Assembly: GCA_014529385.2 (NCBI GenBank)
Contig: CM043969.1
Span: forward strand, 28,726,946-28,790,945
Direction: 5' to 3'
Origin: Adiantum capillus-veneris
Taxonomy: Eukaryota > Streptophyta > Polypodiopsida > Polypodiales > Pteridaceae
Length of the DNA stretch: 64,000 bases
The notes under the pieces were generated by a model. The model searched no databases. It saw only the letters and a list, made by a program, of their open reading frames with translations, and had not been told where the DNA came from. Positions 1-11,571 of the stretch are shown piece by piece (the stretch's first letter is position 1; each line of letters begins with the position of its first letter). The translations under genes were made by a program, and so were the position numbers.

Positions 1-1163
<1,163 letters not shown>

Positions 1164-1274
1164 ACACCAGCGTTTGAGAAATATGTATCTCAACTAACAA
1201 TCGTGCCCACTTTGAATATGGAAAATGCCACATGCAGCCCCCCCTTTCCCCATTTTTTGCCTCCTCCTTGTCCA

Positions 1275-1399
<125 letters not shown>

Positions 1400-1481
1400 C
1401 TCCTACTCTATATCCCCCCCCCCCTCCCCCGAGCTATCTCTTTAACGGATTTCCCCATCAGTGATAGTGGGGAGGTGGCAG

Positions 1482-1593
1482 ACACACACACACACACACA
1501 TATGTATATATATGCATGAATGTTTGTATGAGTGTGCGTGCGTGCATGTGTGTGTGTGTATACACACACACACACAAAGAGAGAGAGAGAGAG
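1482..1593. repeat. Compound CA/TG/GA microsatellite block
   Basis: (AC)n at 1482-1500, a TA/TG-rich middle, (TG)n near 1548-1558, (CA)n to about 1576 and (GA)n to about 1593. The CA and TG stretches are complementary and could fold into a hairpin. Confidence 0.9.
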
Positions 1594-1594
1594 G

Positions 1595-1640
1595 GGACCA
1601 CCGGGTAATAATCCCGTCTTTATTGGTCAATGCCTATGTA
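1595..1640 (-). repeat. Dispersed hairpin/poly(A)-like motif, copy 1
   Basis: A stretch containing ACCACCGGGTAATAATCCCG then TCTTTATTGGTCAATGCCTAT recurs with few changes at 11240-11285. Read on the minus strand it gives AATAAAG followed by a small GC hairpin, as expected near the 3' end of a transcript or an LTR. Both copies lie near dinucleotide repeats. It may be a remnant of an LTR family; its identity is not established. Confidence 0.55.
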
Positions 1641-1739
1641 TTAGGGTTTGACATAAGCCTGTTTTCAAAATTTGTTTGCGTTTTTTAAGTTTTTGTGCAC
1701 TATTGAAGTCCGATTGCGTTATTTTAATTCGTTTTTTGA

Positions 1740-2130
1740 AGTCCATTTGCGGCTAACACAAAGCGGCTAGCCCAAAGCGTGTAGCCTTCAACGGCTTAAA
1801 TACGGAGTAGTCCGGCGTGAGCAGTAAGCAACTAAATACCTAAGCGACTACCTTTAAGTGACAAGCCCCAATAAACCATTTGAATACCAATTAGACCTAA
1901 TAGCCCTAAGCAGCTAAGTGATTAAATAACGAAGCTAGCCAAGCCGCGTGTAGGACTAAGCGGGCTCAGCTAAACGATTCAATGTGTAAGCAGCTAGCTC
2001 TAATTAAGCAACTAGCCTTCATCGATCTAAATGCGGACTAGTCCTAAGCGATGAAACGACTTATTACCTAAATGATTAGAGTTAAAGGGCTAACCCTAAT
2101 TAAGCGAATAGCCCAAAGCGAACAAGTATG
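1740..2130. repeat. Degenerate AAGCGGCTAGCC-type repeat field
   Basis: About 390 bp built from loosely repeated words such as AAGCGGCTAGCC, AAGCGACTA, AAGCAGCTAG and CTAATTAAGC, with irregular spacing of roughly 12-30 bp. No open frame follows it. It looks like a decayed minisatellite. Confidence 0.6.
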
Positions 2131-2513
2131 TCCGATCGACATAACAACACCGATCTACGATTTTCAAATTAACAAATAAACCTAATCGAATTGAAGGCAC
2201 TTAGAACCTAGCAGTATAAGTTTCTCATTTACAATTACAACACCTACGACAACTCACAATTAAAAAAATAATATTATTATAAAATAACAAAAGTTATTTT
2301 TTAAATTTTTTTTGTTTGAATTGAAAAATGTGTGTATGTGTGTGTCGTATATAGTGTGTTTATATTGTTTAGTGTGCATTTTTGTTTACTTGCATGCATA
2401 TTTATGTGAATGTGTGTGTGTATGTGTGTATGCAACAAAAGAGAATGATAGAGCACTCACATGCGGCCTATTTAAGCAAGAAACAATTGAAAAAATGTCC
2501 CCAAACCTACAAA

Positions 2514-2567
2514 AACACACACACACACACCCACACACACACACACTATGTTACTCACACACACACA
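2514..2567. repeat. (CA)n microsatellite
   Basis: Two CA runs (2514-2547 and about 2554-2567) separated by a short TATGTTACT spacer. TG-rich sequence at 2325-2432 lies just upstream. Confidence 0.92.
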
Positions 2568-2599
2568 AAAGTGAACAAATCTACTAGGAATCTTGAAAA

Positions 2600-3078
2600 G
2601 AATCTTACCTTGTTGATGGGGAGCAGCGTATGAGTGAAAATCTCAAAATCGACAAGTCGTGAGGCAGCAGATCTGCAACAAGTGAGGAGGAGAAGGGCAA
2701 GAGAGAAAGAGAGGAAAGGACCGAAATGCGCAAGAGAAACCCGTGGGTTCTGTGTTTTCAAAATCCGTCAGTATAGGCATCGTTATACACATTGAAATAA
2801 ACACTGAAATGAGCGCGTGTATACACATCGATTTACGTGTCAGTATACACACTGGTATACGCGTCAAAAATTTGAAAATTAAACTTTTTTTAAACTTGAT
2901 CTCCCTCCAGATTTACCTACACATATACCGATGCTCGCCATTGACATAGGTAATCTGACGTCATAATTTAAGAAATCTCTTGTAGTGTTAGCTATGCCAA
3001 GGACTTTAGCCAATGTAAACTCAACCTTGCTATTCAAGATCCTTTTTTCCAATACCTTCTTCCAGTTTGTAGCATCTT
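2600..3078. other. Intergenic stretch, nothing identified
   Basis: It contains a repeated phrase around 2776-2866 (variants of GTATACACATYG and GTATACRCGTCA), which looks like a small degenerate repeat. No coding signal was seen. Confidence 0.4.
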
Positions 3079-4216
3079 CTATGTTGGATTGTAATTTGTA
3101 AGTAGGGCCCTTTGGTTTAGGTTTTGTTTGCTCCTTGATGCTTCCTCCATAGGCACTTTAGGCGGAGGAGACACTTGTGAGGGTGGTCTCTTGAGGAGGT
3201 ATCGGATCCCTTTCTTCCTCCACTTTGAAGGTCCTTCATCTCCATTATCATGCATGTGCTTTTCTTCTAGAATGGCTTCATTATTTTGACTTTTGGCAAT
3301 ATAAGCATGCACTAATAATGAGTCTATTGGATCATCCCATCCTGTTGCTTGACATATATTATTGCTTGTTTGATAAAGAACTTCTTTAGTCACTTTTCCT
3401 TTATTAGCCAATGAAACTACATATGGCCAAAGACCATTATACTCTTCACAAACATCTTCAAACATGTTTCAACCCTTTCTCTATGATATACTCAATCTTC
3501 TACTATGGAGATGGCACAACTAGTTGTTGCCATATCCTCCTCCATTAGCTTGCACATACCTCCTTTTTCAAAATTTGTTCCCAATGGCAAACCTGTTTCC
3601 TTCAAGTGAATTTTAACATCTTTAAAAAAGACAAGGTCCTTCTTAAAAGCATCATCAAAGCTATCAAAATCTCTTCTTTCATGATCAATGCTATCACACC
3701 ATACACACATGTGCACAAAACTTTCTTTACTTTAAAAATTTTTTCCCAATGATTGTCCTTTATCTTCCAATCTTGCAAGTTTGAGTTTCATCTTGCCCAT
3801 ACCTTTAACAAGCTCATCTAACATGGATTAGTCTTTTGATTCACAATAGACAACTTGGATGCATTCTCTAGACTAGTAGAAGTAAGAGTAACATTGTTTA
3901 TCACCATTTTATCTCGTTATCCTTCCATTCCATCTTCAATCCCTGTTCAGTATTCTTGTCTTCAAAAAGTAGCTCTAATTTCTCTTGGATTTTTGTAGTT
4001 GTAGCTTGTAGAAATAATTCAACCTCCTCAGCATCCAACGTAGCTTGCTCTATTGGTGACAGTTGTGCATATTGTCGCTCAAACTCCCTTAACAACTCCA
4101 TAGGAGATAGTTCTTCCTTTCTGAGAGCAACCCCTTCCAAGAAAGTCCTCTTTGTTATTCGTTTGGATTCCTCCATGGAATATTCTTGCTTAAGAGATTT
4201 CTTAAAAGCTTCCTAG
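3079..4216 (-). pseudogene. Decayed retrotransposon gag-like protein (element H)
   Basis: Three collinear minus-strand open segments (4176-3901, 3716-3492, 3465-3079) read as one broken protein. The first carries a charged helical stretch (REFERQYAQLSP, then EVELFLQA). The second has a CVWCDSIDHERRDFDSF segment, reminiscent of the CxxC...H half of a gag zinc knuckle with its last cysteine lost, followed by a TNFEKGGM segment. The third has GWDDPIDSLLVHAY and a basic, proline-rich tail. This order resembles gag proteins of plant Ty3/gypsy elements. Stops and frame changes separate the segments. No matching polymerase part or LTR was found, so this is an old fragment. Confidence 0.5.
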
Positions 4217-4968
4217 TATTCACCTTTGCGCACCTCGTATCTCCCTTACATGTGCTCGAATCTCAAAAATGACTACAAGCTCAAAACTTGTCACCATGTC
4301 AACTGTAAGCATCCTATTTAACTCCATTTCTTTAACACGTTTTCTCAAGTATTTATATAAATTTTACCATTAAATTGATCCATTTTCTTCACCACTGATT
4401 GAAGGGCTTTGGTTGAAGAAAGGTCCCTCCTTTCAGGAGCAGCTACTTGTTGTTGCATAAACATAGAAAAGGCTCAAAACATCTGCATTGTGTTTGCATC
4501 AAAGCACATCCCTTGGTCTTCCATAGCTTGAATGGACTTTATGAAGATTTTTATCAAGCTTTTGAACCCTCACCCCAATTGATTTCACATCGGGTTCACC
4601 AAAGTATGTCAAGAAGTTTGTGAGACAAGTGGGAAGGCATCGGGCCCCCGGCTGTGAGAGTTTGCATCTTGGTAGATGCAAAACACACTTATTTGAAGAA
4701 GAAAAACAAATAAAAACACTCAAACTCCATCCATGGAATCTCTAATCTCAAATAAACACAAGATCAACACAAAACTCAATTCTCTTTCACCGAACTAGGT
4801 AGCCTTGGACCCAATAGCACAAGTACAGTGCCAATTTGCTAAGCAAAAATCCATAGAGTATTCCTTCTCTTTACCAGCAATGGACAGCCATGGAAGCTTA
4901 AGGACTTCCACACACACTTTAAATCACCTTTTTTAGGAGATTAACCCCTAATTAGGAGCCTCACATGC

Positions 4969-5093
4969 TCAAAAATAGGAGGGAAGTAGGACAAGACTGC
5001 ATTAGACCACCATGGAAGAAACCTATGTATCCCTATTCAAAAATAGTAGGGAAGTACGACAAGACTGCATTAGACCACCATGGAAGAAGCTCT
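4969..5093. repeat. Two-copy tandem duplication, about 68-bp period
   Basis: TCAAAAATAGKAGGGAAGTA followed by GACAAGACTGCATTAGACCACC occurs at about 4969 and again at about 5037 with only a few mismatches. Confidence 0.85.
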
Positions 5094-5699
5094 TCATAGA
5101 AAGGCTTAATGACCTGATTTTTTCTTTCAAAAGCTTCCCACACACTAGCAGTCATGTCCACCATTGTTGATGTGGCTTTTTGAGTCATTTTTTGTCAATT
5201 TTGGGTTATTTTTTACCATTTATGGCCTTTTTTGCCATTGTTTATCCACAAAAATTCCCTTTTATGTCCGTAAAAAGCCTAAATGAGCTAGAAAAAATCC
5301 CTAAATTGGAGGAAAAATCCCTTGTACTTAAATTAAATGATGAACCTCGTTTTTTCACTTGCCAAGTACTTTAGATGCCTGGTTTGCAATTGTGTACAAA
5401 ACCTACTATATTTGGATGAGATCGTCTGCATTGAACTTTGTAGGCAACGAGTGCTTGACCACGTTGCATTAGGTCCATCAACATTCCCAAAGCATATTAG
5501 GAATTATTTACATTATCAAAAGCACTTCGCATGCTGCATCCAGGGCCATATCTTCTGTTAAGTTATATACACGACAACAATCGTTCTCACACATAGCACA
5601 CTATATACATGATGGCAGTTGATCCAAAAGGCATAGAAAGAGAGTTTTCAAGATATTTTCACATTATATCCATGCCATGGCACAACAACGCATTGCTTC

Positions 5700-6092
5700 A
5701 TGGACTTTTTCTTTAGTTTGTTGGACATGGAGCTTCCTGAAAATTAACTCTTTGATTTTGAGCTCTCTCCATGGATACCTCCTCCCAACATCGATATTCT
5801 AAAAGAAGACATTAATTTTCATGAAGCAAAAGAATATGTCACACGACGTGATTTTCAAAATTTTGACGATCTTTTTTGTAAATTGGCAGTGGGTGTCCAA
5901 GTACTTGCCACTGAAGTGGAGACACTTACTGAGTTAGTAACCTCTTTAAGCTCGAAGGAGGCATTAGATACCCAAGGAGAAATATTCTCGGCCAACGTGG
6001 CCAAGAAGAGACCGTCACCTGTAGATTTTCAAAGAGATATAGCACATGTAGTTACGAATTTGCAAATTTTTCTTTGCTTTTTGATTCTCTGA
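5700..6092 (+). pseudogene. G1 gag N-terminal fragment
   Basis: An ATG at 5700 opens a frame that has a stop at 5745-5747 and then runs open to 6092. It shows a PPPNIDILKED segment, an acidic stretch and a predicted coiled coil around KLAVGVQVLATEVETLTEL. The G5 gag at 15809-15258 aligns over the same order (PPP...DILEDD, then KLAVRVQILVTQVENLTQL). This ties the region to the G1/G5 family and shows that the CACTA element landed inside G1. The match is by eye. Confidence 0.55.
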
Positions 6093-7387
6093 AGGTTTGC
6101 TTGCCACATCCATTTGATGAACCTTTTTATGGTGCTTGGATTTCCTTTGTTGAGCACTTTTTTTGTGAAAGTTTGACATGGGTGTGCCTTGTCAGTTTAG
6201 GTTTTCTTTTTGAGTGCACAACCCATTCAACAACATATATTTTTACTATAATTGCATGGTAGGTAAATGTTGACCAAAGCATCGGCTGGCTATGAGCATC
6301 GAAACTTGATAAAGTTTTTAACATGGAATTATGAGAAGCAAGGCTTCAAATTTAGGCACATGCATAGAACCTTCCACATTTTGGAATATGCTATCAGCAT
6401 ACAAACTTGGGGAGACTTTGCAACATGTCTGTATGATTTTTCACTAAAGGTATGAACCAAGCCAAGTACATACAAAATCTCTTAACTTATCAACATATAT
6501 GGCTGAGCAGATTTAAGCAAAGGTGGGTGGCCATAGAGGGGTGACAAGGTTAGACAATTTCAAGTTCTTCTTGTTTTTTCATGTTATATGTTGTGCGAAG
6601 CAAAGTGCTTTGCAAGACTTAATGAGATGCACGGCTTCTACCCCATGCGGAGGTATTGCTCATTCACTTGGGGTCAAGAGCAATGGTAGACATGTTTGGG
6701 CATTGGTAGTAAGAGGATACAAGCTCACATTTTACATTTGGAAAATTGTGACATATCCATGCCAGTACAGATTATGCAAGGCATGTATGGTATCGGCTCA
6801 AACTCTTGAGGACATCATTGAATCCAAGGGCTTATCACTTTATTTTTTAGATGTGCATGCATGGCGTGCTAGTATTGTGGAATTAATTCCACTCTATCAT
6901 TGTTTACGCTTCCGCTATAACACTAGCTACTCTGTCAAGGAAATTCTTATCCGCCTCATAGTTACATGGATTCCATTCGATGTGATGTCCACATGCACTG
7001 GATTCACATGATTTTTTAGACGAGAGGTTATCCATAGCTATAACCTTTTACTCAAAAACAATTGAAGCTAGTATATTTGCTTGTGATCATTGTATATGAC
7101 TACATTGGCAAGCACTTTATATCATTGGCTTTATGTACAACGTGCAGGCAATACAGATCTAGCAGGCATGCATCGCATTGCTATCAAGCAACTAATTCAT
7201 GGGATGACATGAATCTGCTAAGAAAGCTTCAAGGCAGGTAAACTCTTGTTTTTTTCTTTTTAAAAAACCCAAAGAAACTCTAGTACGAATCTGTCTTCTC
7301 TTTTCATAGGAGATATGATTGTTTTAAGATCCAATTATGAATACGATTTTGCTTGAGAGGATTTGCTGCTGATCCAGTTGGGAATAA
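6093..7387 (+). other. G1 internal sequence, coding content decayed
   Basis: A 162-codon plus-strand frame (6523-7011) is open but matches no domain I recognise and contains many aromatic and cysteine codons. By position it should correspond to the gag-pol region of G1. I see no protease or polymerase motif. Confidence 0.35.
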
Positions 7388-7615
7388 CACTACAAGAGGT
7401 TGTGTGCACTTGTGACATTTTTAGCGACGAAAATACATTGGGTTTTTTATACTCCCCGACGTCGCTAATAGCGTCGCTACGGAAATGTCGCTAAAATTGT
7501 CACTATACACGTCGCTATATAGTGATGCATATAGCGACGCTTACAAGCTACCTATAGTGACGCTCATAGCGACATTGCAGAGCCTTATGTAGTGATGCTT
7601 ATAGCGACGTCCGAG
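7388..7615. repeat. CACTA left terminal inverted repeat and subterminal repeats
   Basis: A 13-bp inverted repeat is followed by about ten copies of TAGCGACG-type words in both orientations (for example near 7431, 7461, 7487, 7510, 7536, 7568 and 7601). In En/Spm elements such subterminal arrays bind the element-encoded TNPA-like protein. Confidence 0.85.
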
Positions 7616-8046
7616 AGTAAAAAAATTTGGTGGCAGAGGGCATTGAATGCCCTGCCACCCATCAACCATATTGAATGTTTCAATAATAGAGTAAACCTAA
7701 ATGAATCCAAGATAAGCCCAGATTCACCTTTGAAAGAAAGTGCAAGGTATAGACCCAAAGTAGTCACCCACAAGACAATATAACCATTAACTCCATCATT
7801 CATAGTATTGTTTGTAGGATAAAGATACAAAACTAACAAAAGTAAATTGATGAAAGTAAATCAATGACAATTGTACACATCATAGGCAAAATCACTTGAT
7901 TGTTAAGCTTTGCAAATGCAACACCATTGTCATTATTGAGAAAATTTTCCAATAGTTACAAAAAGATGTATATACGTCATCTCATTATACTTATGCTATG
8001 ACAAAAGGAAACTAATGCTATCTAGCTACGGCTAGATTTACGTCAT

Positions 8047-9130
8047 CTAATCAGATGTCTCATCACGTCCAAGCGGCATATCTATCGGATTCTGCAAAAA
8101 AAAAAAGACAGATTTCTGTAAGTATAAACATATAATTTACAAAACAATACAACAAATAGAAAATAGTAAACCCTAATACTAACCATGCCACCGTGAGAAC
8201 TCAGAATGTCCATCAGGGCATTTAAGCCCTTTCTGCCTGCGTACTCGCGCTCGTACGGTGTGGGGTCATGTCCCGTCCTCGACCACTGTTCAAAACATAC
8301 AAAGAATCCATTATGTTAGAATTTAAAAGTACAAATAGATGTAACTACCAAACCTAAAGATCAATGCAAAAACACTTACAAAATTGGCCTCAAATGATGA
8401 CCACCACCGCTCCCCAAGTGGTACGAGCTCCCTCCCTCTACTCGTGCTTTGGCTGCCTCCTTTTGTTGCTTCCACTTGTTAGGATTCTCGCGTGCTGCTC
8501 GCTTCACATTCTTCCAATCTTCTTTGGCCACTCAATCTGGTATGTTCCACCCATGCTTTATTGCTTTTTGCACTTTAGAACGCTTGTGCTTGCAGTATTC
8601 ACGCATTCGAACCTTTATCAAGTCTTCACTGAAGCGGTCATCCCGTGTTGACATGGGAAACTCGTCATGCAACATGCTGATGACTCTGCCTTTCAATTCA
8701 CTTGGTACTTCACTTCAGGTGTTTAGTATGTAGTGTCTAAACACATGAGAGCAAAGACCGCGCATGCGCAAGATCACCTTCTTGCCTTCATCATCCAAGA
8801 TGATACTGCCGCTGAAGTTGACGGAGTACGGCAAGCCCTCTCGCATGTGACGCGTGAACTTGGGTGCCCCGGCAGGGTTTCTAGCAGCATGTCAATGGGG
8901 GTACGCATGGCAAGTGTCTCCATTGGAGTCTGGGGCCCGAAGTGAGGAGTGTCGGCTGGGGTGACTCCCGGAGGAGTAGGTAGTGGTGTGTAGCCAGGAA
9001 GGCCGATAGCCGCGCAAAACCTAGCGTAGATGGCGATGACATGGCTGGTGTGGGGGCGAGCAAAGAAGTGGAAGGTAAAGAGCCTCGTTGAACACGAGGC
9101 AGTGTCGAGGCATCAGCGGCAACATCCCCA
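8047..9130 (-). pseudogene. CACTA second gene, TNPA/Transposase_24-like, exons recognisable
   Basis: The minus strand reads a proline-rich lead (ending near 8895 with METLAMRTPIDMLLETL), then a basic segment near 8600 (REYCKHKRSKVQKAIKHGW) and a WWSSFEANF end at the 8380 donor (GTAAGTG). A clean internal exon, 8285-8184 (34 codons, WSRTGHDPTPYE to HGGM), is bounded by AG and GT. The last exon, 8091-8047, ends in TAG. The basic region and the pattern of a DNA-binding accessory gene beside the transposase fit the TNPA/Transposase_24 type of CACTA second gene. In-frame stops near 8719 and 8537 and a frame change near 8850 make it a pseudogene. Confidence 0.65.
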
Positions 9131-9248
9131 CAACAACCGCCGCCGCCACCACTAGAGCGTCGGTGCCTAGACGTGTGAAGATCGTCTCGTCAACACCGAA
9201 GCTTTGGAGCGCACTGAATACTCCGAAACAAAGGGAGACGCTAAAAGC

Positions 9249-11009
9249 TTAGAACGACGTGATGGTGCTCCAGAGCGATGATGATCCTTGTATCACTTGA
9301 TTGATCATGAGTCGAGGCCAATATGGTAACTCGTACCATAGAGAGAGTCTCTTCATCCCTGGGGGCAAACAGTCATCACACCTCTCCTTCTGCTCTAACC
9401 ATGCTTGTGCAGACATCCTCGGTGGCTCTCTTCCTAAAAATCCGTCGCGTAGCACATGATTCTCTGGAAGATACGCTTGATGACCTTCATAGATTTGCTT
9501 CTTCAATGGGGGTATCCGATGTGCATTCAGTCTAGGTCCACATGTGACACATGCTCTGTATCTGCTTGTTTGAAGCCCTTCATGTATACACATGACAATA
9601 GATAAGCTTGAGAAAAACCAAGATTTACAGTGTTTGAGTTTGAGTATAAATCACCCGAGCATTCTGTTAATCCGGGATAGTCATGCATGGTCCACATTAG
9701 AATGCCTCTGATCAAAGCATTCCATCGATCTGTGTGTCGGCTCATATCCACCACTTCTATGCCAATCCACAATTGTTGTAGCTCTTCCAATAGTGGACGA
9801 AGATACACATCCATATTCTTCACTTTATACCGCCCCAGCACAATCAAGCTTAGCCATAGGTGCCCCTTCTTGGTAGTCAACCACGGGGGAATGTTATAGT
9901 TGACGATGACAACGGGCCATACACTGTAAGATGTAGATCTTTGACCAATGGATTTACGCCATCCATAGCCAGGCCTAGGCGCAAAGTTTGAGCTTCCCTG
10001 GCAAAATCCGGCCATGTTTCATCTATATGTTTCCAGGCTACGCAATCTGTAGGAATACGTAGCAAACCATCCAAAGATTTATTCTCCTCATGCCATGATG
10101 CTAGGGCGGCCATGGACTTACATTCGAAGAAATGCTTGATGCAAGGAAGCAGAGGAAAATGTCGCAAAACCTTTTGTGGAATTTTTGTTCCGTGGAGATC
10201 TACTCGATATTTCTCGGAATCACATATCGGACACTTCTCCATGTCTATGTATTCCGCTCTGAAAAGAATGTAGTCGTTAAAACGAGGGCGAATCGAATTG
10301 TAATCCATCCCCAAGTTTTGCAAGATCTTTCTTGCTTTCTCTCTGGAATTTGGCATCACATTATCAGCTGGCAGTATGTGCTCTTTGAGCAATCTACATA
10401 GCGAAAAAAATGTGGTACACTTGTGTAAGTAATCTATCAGATCATTATACATCTAGAGTTTTTTTATTAAAGTAAACACATTGTAATAGATCACCTAAAA
10501 AGCGTTGTGACGCTAGTGTCACTCCATCCAAACTTTGCTTGCATGTTGAGAAGCAGGAGTGCCTTCAATCTAAACACACGTGCTCCATCATACAATGGCG
10601 TATTGGCTTTACTTTTCATATCATCATAGATAAGCCTTTCTAAATCCATGATCGTCTCAATCATTTCATTGATCTTGGGCTTAAACATTGCCTCGCTGGG
10701 AATGTGGTCTACATGATCATCCTCCAAGCTGTCAGAGGCTACATCTTGTGGCCTCACGTATGCTGCTTGACCAAAGCACCTGCAAACACGTCTATTGGGT
10801 TGTAAGATTGCTACCTGTTGGCCAGCGTCAGATTCCGGCGAGTTATAATTGGCAACAACTCGATCTATAATAGATAGATCAAACTCGCCAAATTTGCGAA
10901 CGTGCTGCAAACAAACGCATCTTGTCCGCCGCACAGCATGCTTGCATTGATTACAAGGACATATGATCCTTGTTGAGAGAATAGGTGTTTCGGTTGGACT
11001 GCTCCACAT
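9249..11009 (-). pseudogene. CACTA TNP2-like transposase, truncated
   Basis: The N-terminal exon (11009-10495) has the transposase-associated domain (IICPCNQCKH cysteine motif). A 101-bp intron (10494-10394, GTGATC...TATGTAG) keeps the reading frame into the TNP2 domain, with LGMDYNSI, CPICDSEKYR, KVLRHFPLLP and LGLAMDG in family order. A one-base frame change near 9930 moves the frame, after which TSYSVWPVV, IPPWL, DVYLRPLLEEL and TMHDYPG follow. The final segment has YLPENHVLRD and YELPYW and then stops; the DVMHIEKN-type C-terminal half usual in the family is absent. The first ATG in frame is at 11009, and an upstream exon is possible. Confidence 0.85.
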
Positions 11010-11088
11010 CCTCGTCACTACTCATAATGAAGGTAAAAACCTTATAACCTGGACATAAATTTAATCTTCTATTGGAATCCTCCGTCCT

Positions 11089-11090
<2 letters not shown>

Positions 11091-11158
<68 letters not shown>
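11091..11158. repeat. (CT)n microsatellite within the CACTA element
   Basis: About 34 CT units, just upstream of the transposase gene on the minus strand. Confidence 0.97.
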
Positions 11159-11161
<3 letters not shown>

Positions 11162-11239
11162 TTCACATTGTAAACTACCTCACATTCTCTAGTCAGGTCC
11201 AATCCCCGCACACCTCGGTCTAGAGGAGCACGGAGATCA

Positions 11240-11285
11240 GAACCACCAGGTTATAATCTCGTCTTTATTGGTCAATGCCTATATT
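11240..11285 (-). repeat. Dispersed hairpin/poly(A)-like motif, copy 2
   Basis: AACCACCAGGTTATAATCTC then GTCTTTATTGGTCAATGCCTAT closely matches 1595-1640. Here the two arms of the small hairpin have diverged. It also lies near a CT array. Confidence 0.55.
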
Positions 11286-11390
11286 TGTGGGTATGAGAAA
11301 TCTACACACCCACGTCTACATGATAGTGCAGGTAGTGGACAAAACCCCTTTGCCTCTTCTCTAGCTGTAGCAATTCACATCATCTTAACA

Positions 11391-11560
11391 TGTAAGAACT
11401 AGGGAACTAGGCCTTGAGATCCTCCTCCCAACCTCCCTTTATATAGGCGGGCTCCTAGCCCCTTGCCCTAGACGGATCCCTGTCCACACTACCTAGCCCG
11501 GCCCTTGGCCGTAGTCCGTGACTAACCTAGTTCTTAGGGTACAGGACCCTTGTCCTGACA
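11391..11560 (-). repeat. G5 3' LTR (element orientation)
   Basis: TGTAAGAACTAGG...GTCCTGACA on the plus strand. It contains a CTTTATATAGGCGG stretch, which on the minus strand provides a CTATATAAAG TATA-like box. The minus-strand polypurine tract, CTTAAGGGGGAAG, adjoins it. Confidence 0.85.
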
Positions 11561-11571
11561 TTACTTCCCCC

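Noticed and set aside
6523-7011. 162-codon plus-strand frame as a new host gene
   Set aside because: It lies in G1 between gag and the CACTA insertion, has no recognised domain and no start or splice support; kept only as decayed element sequence.
8364-8945. Plus-strand open frames at 8.4-8.9 kb
   Set aside because: They are antisense to the CACTA second gene, whose exon borders and motifs explain the sequence.
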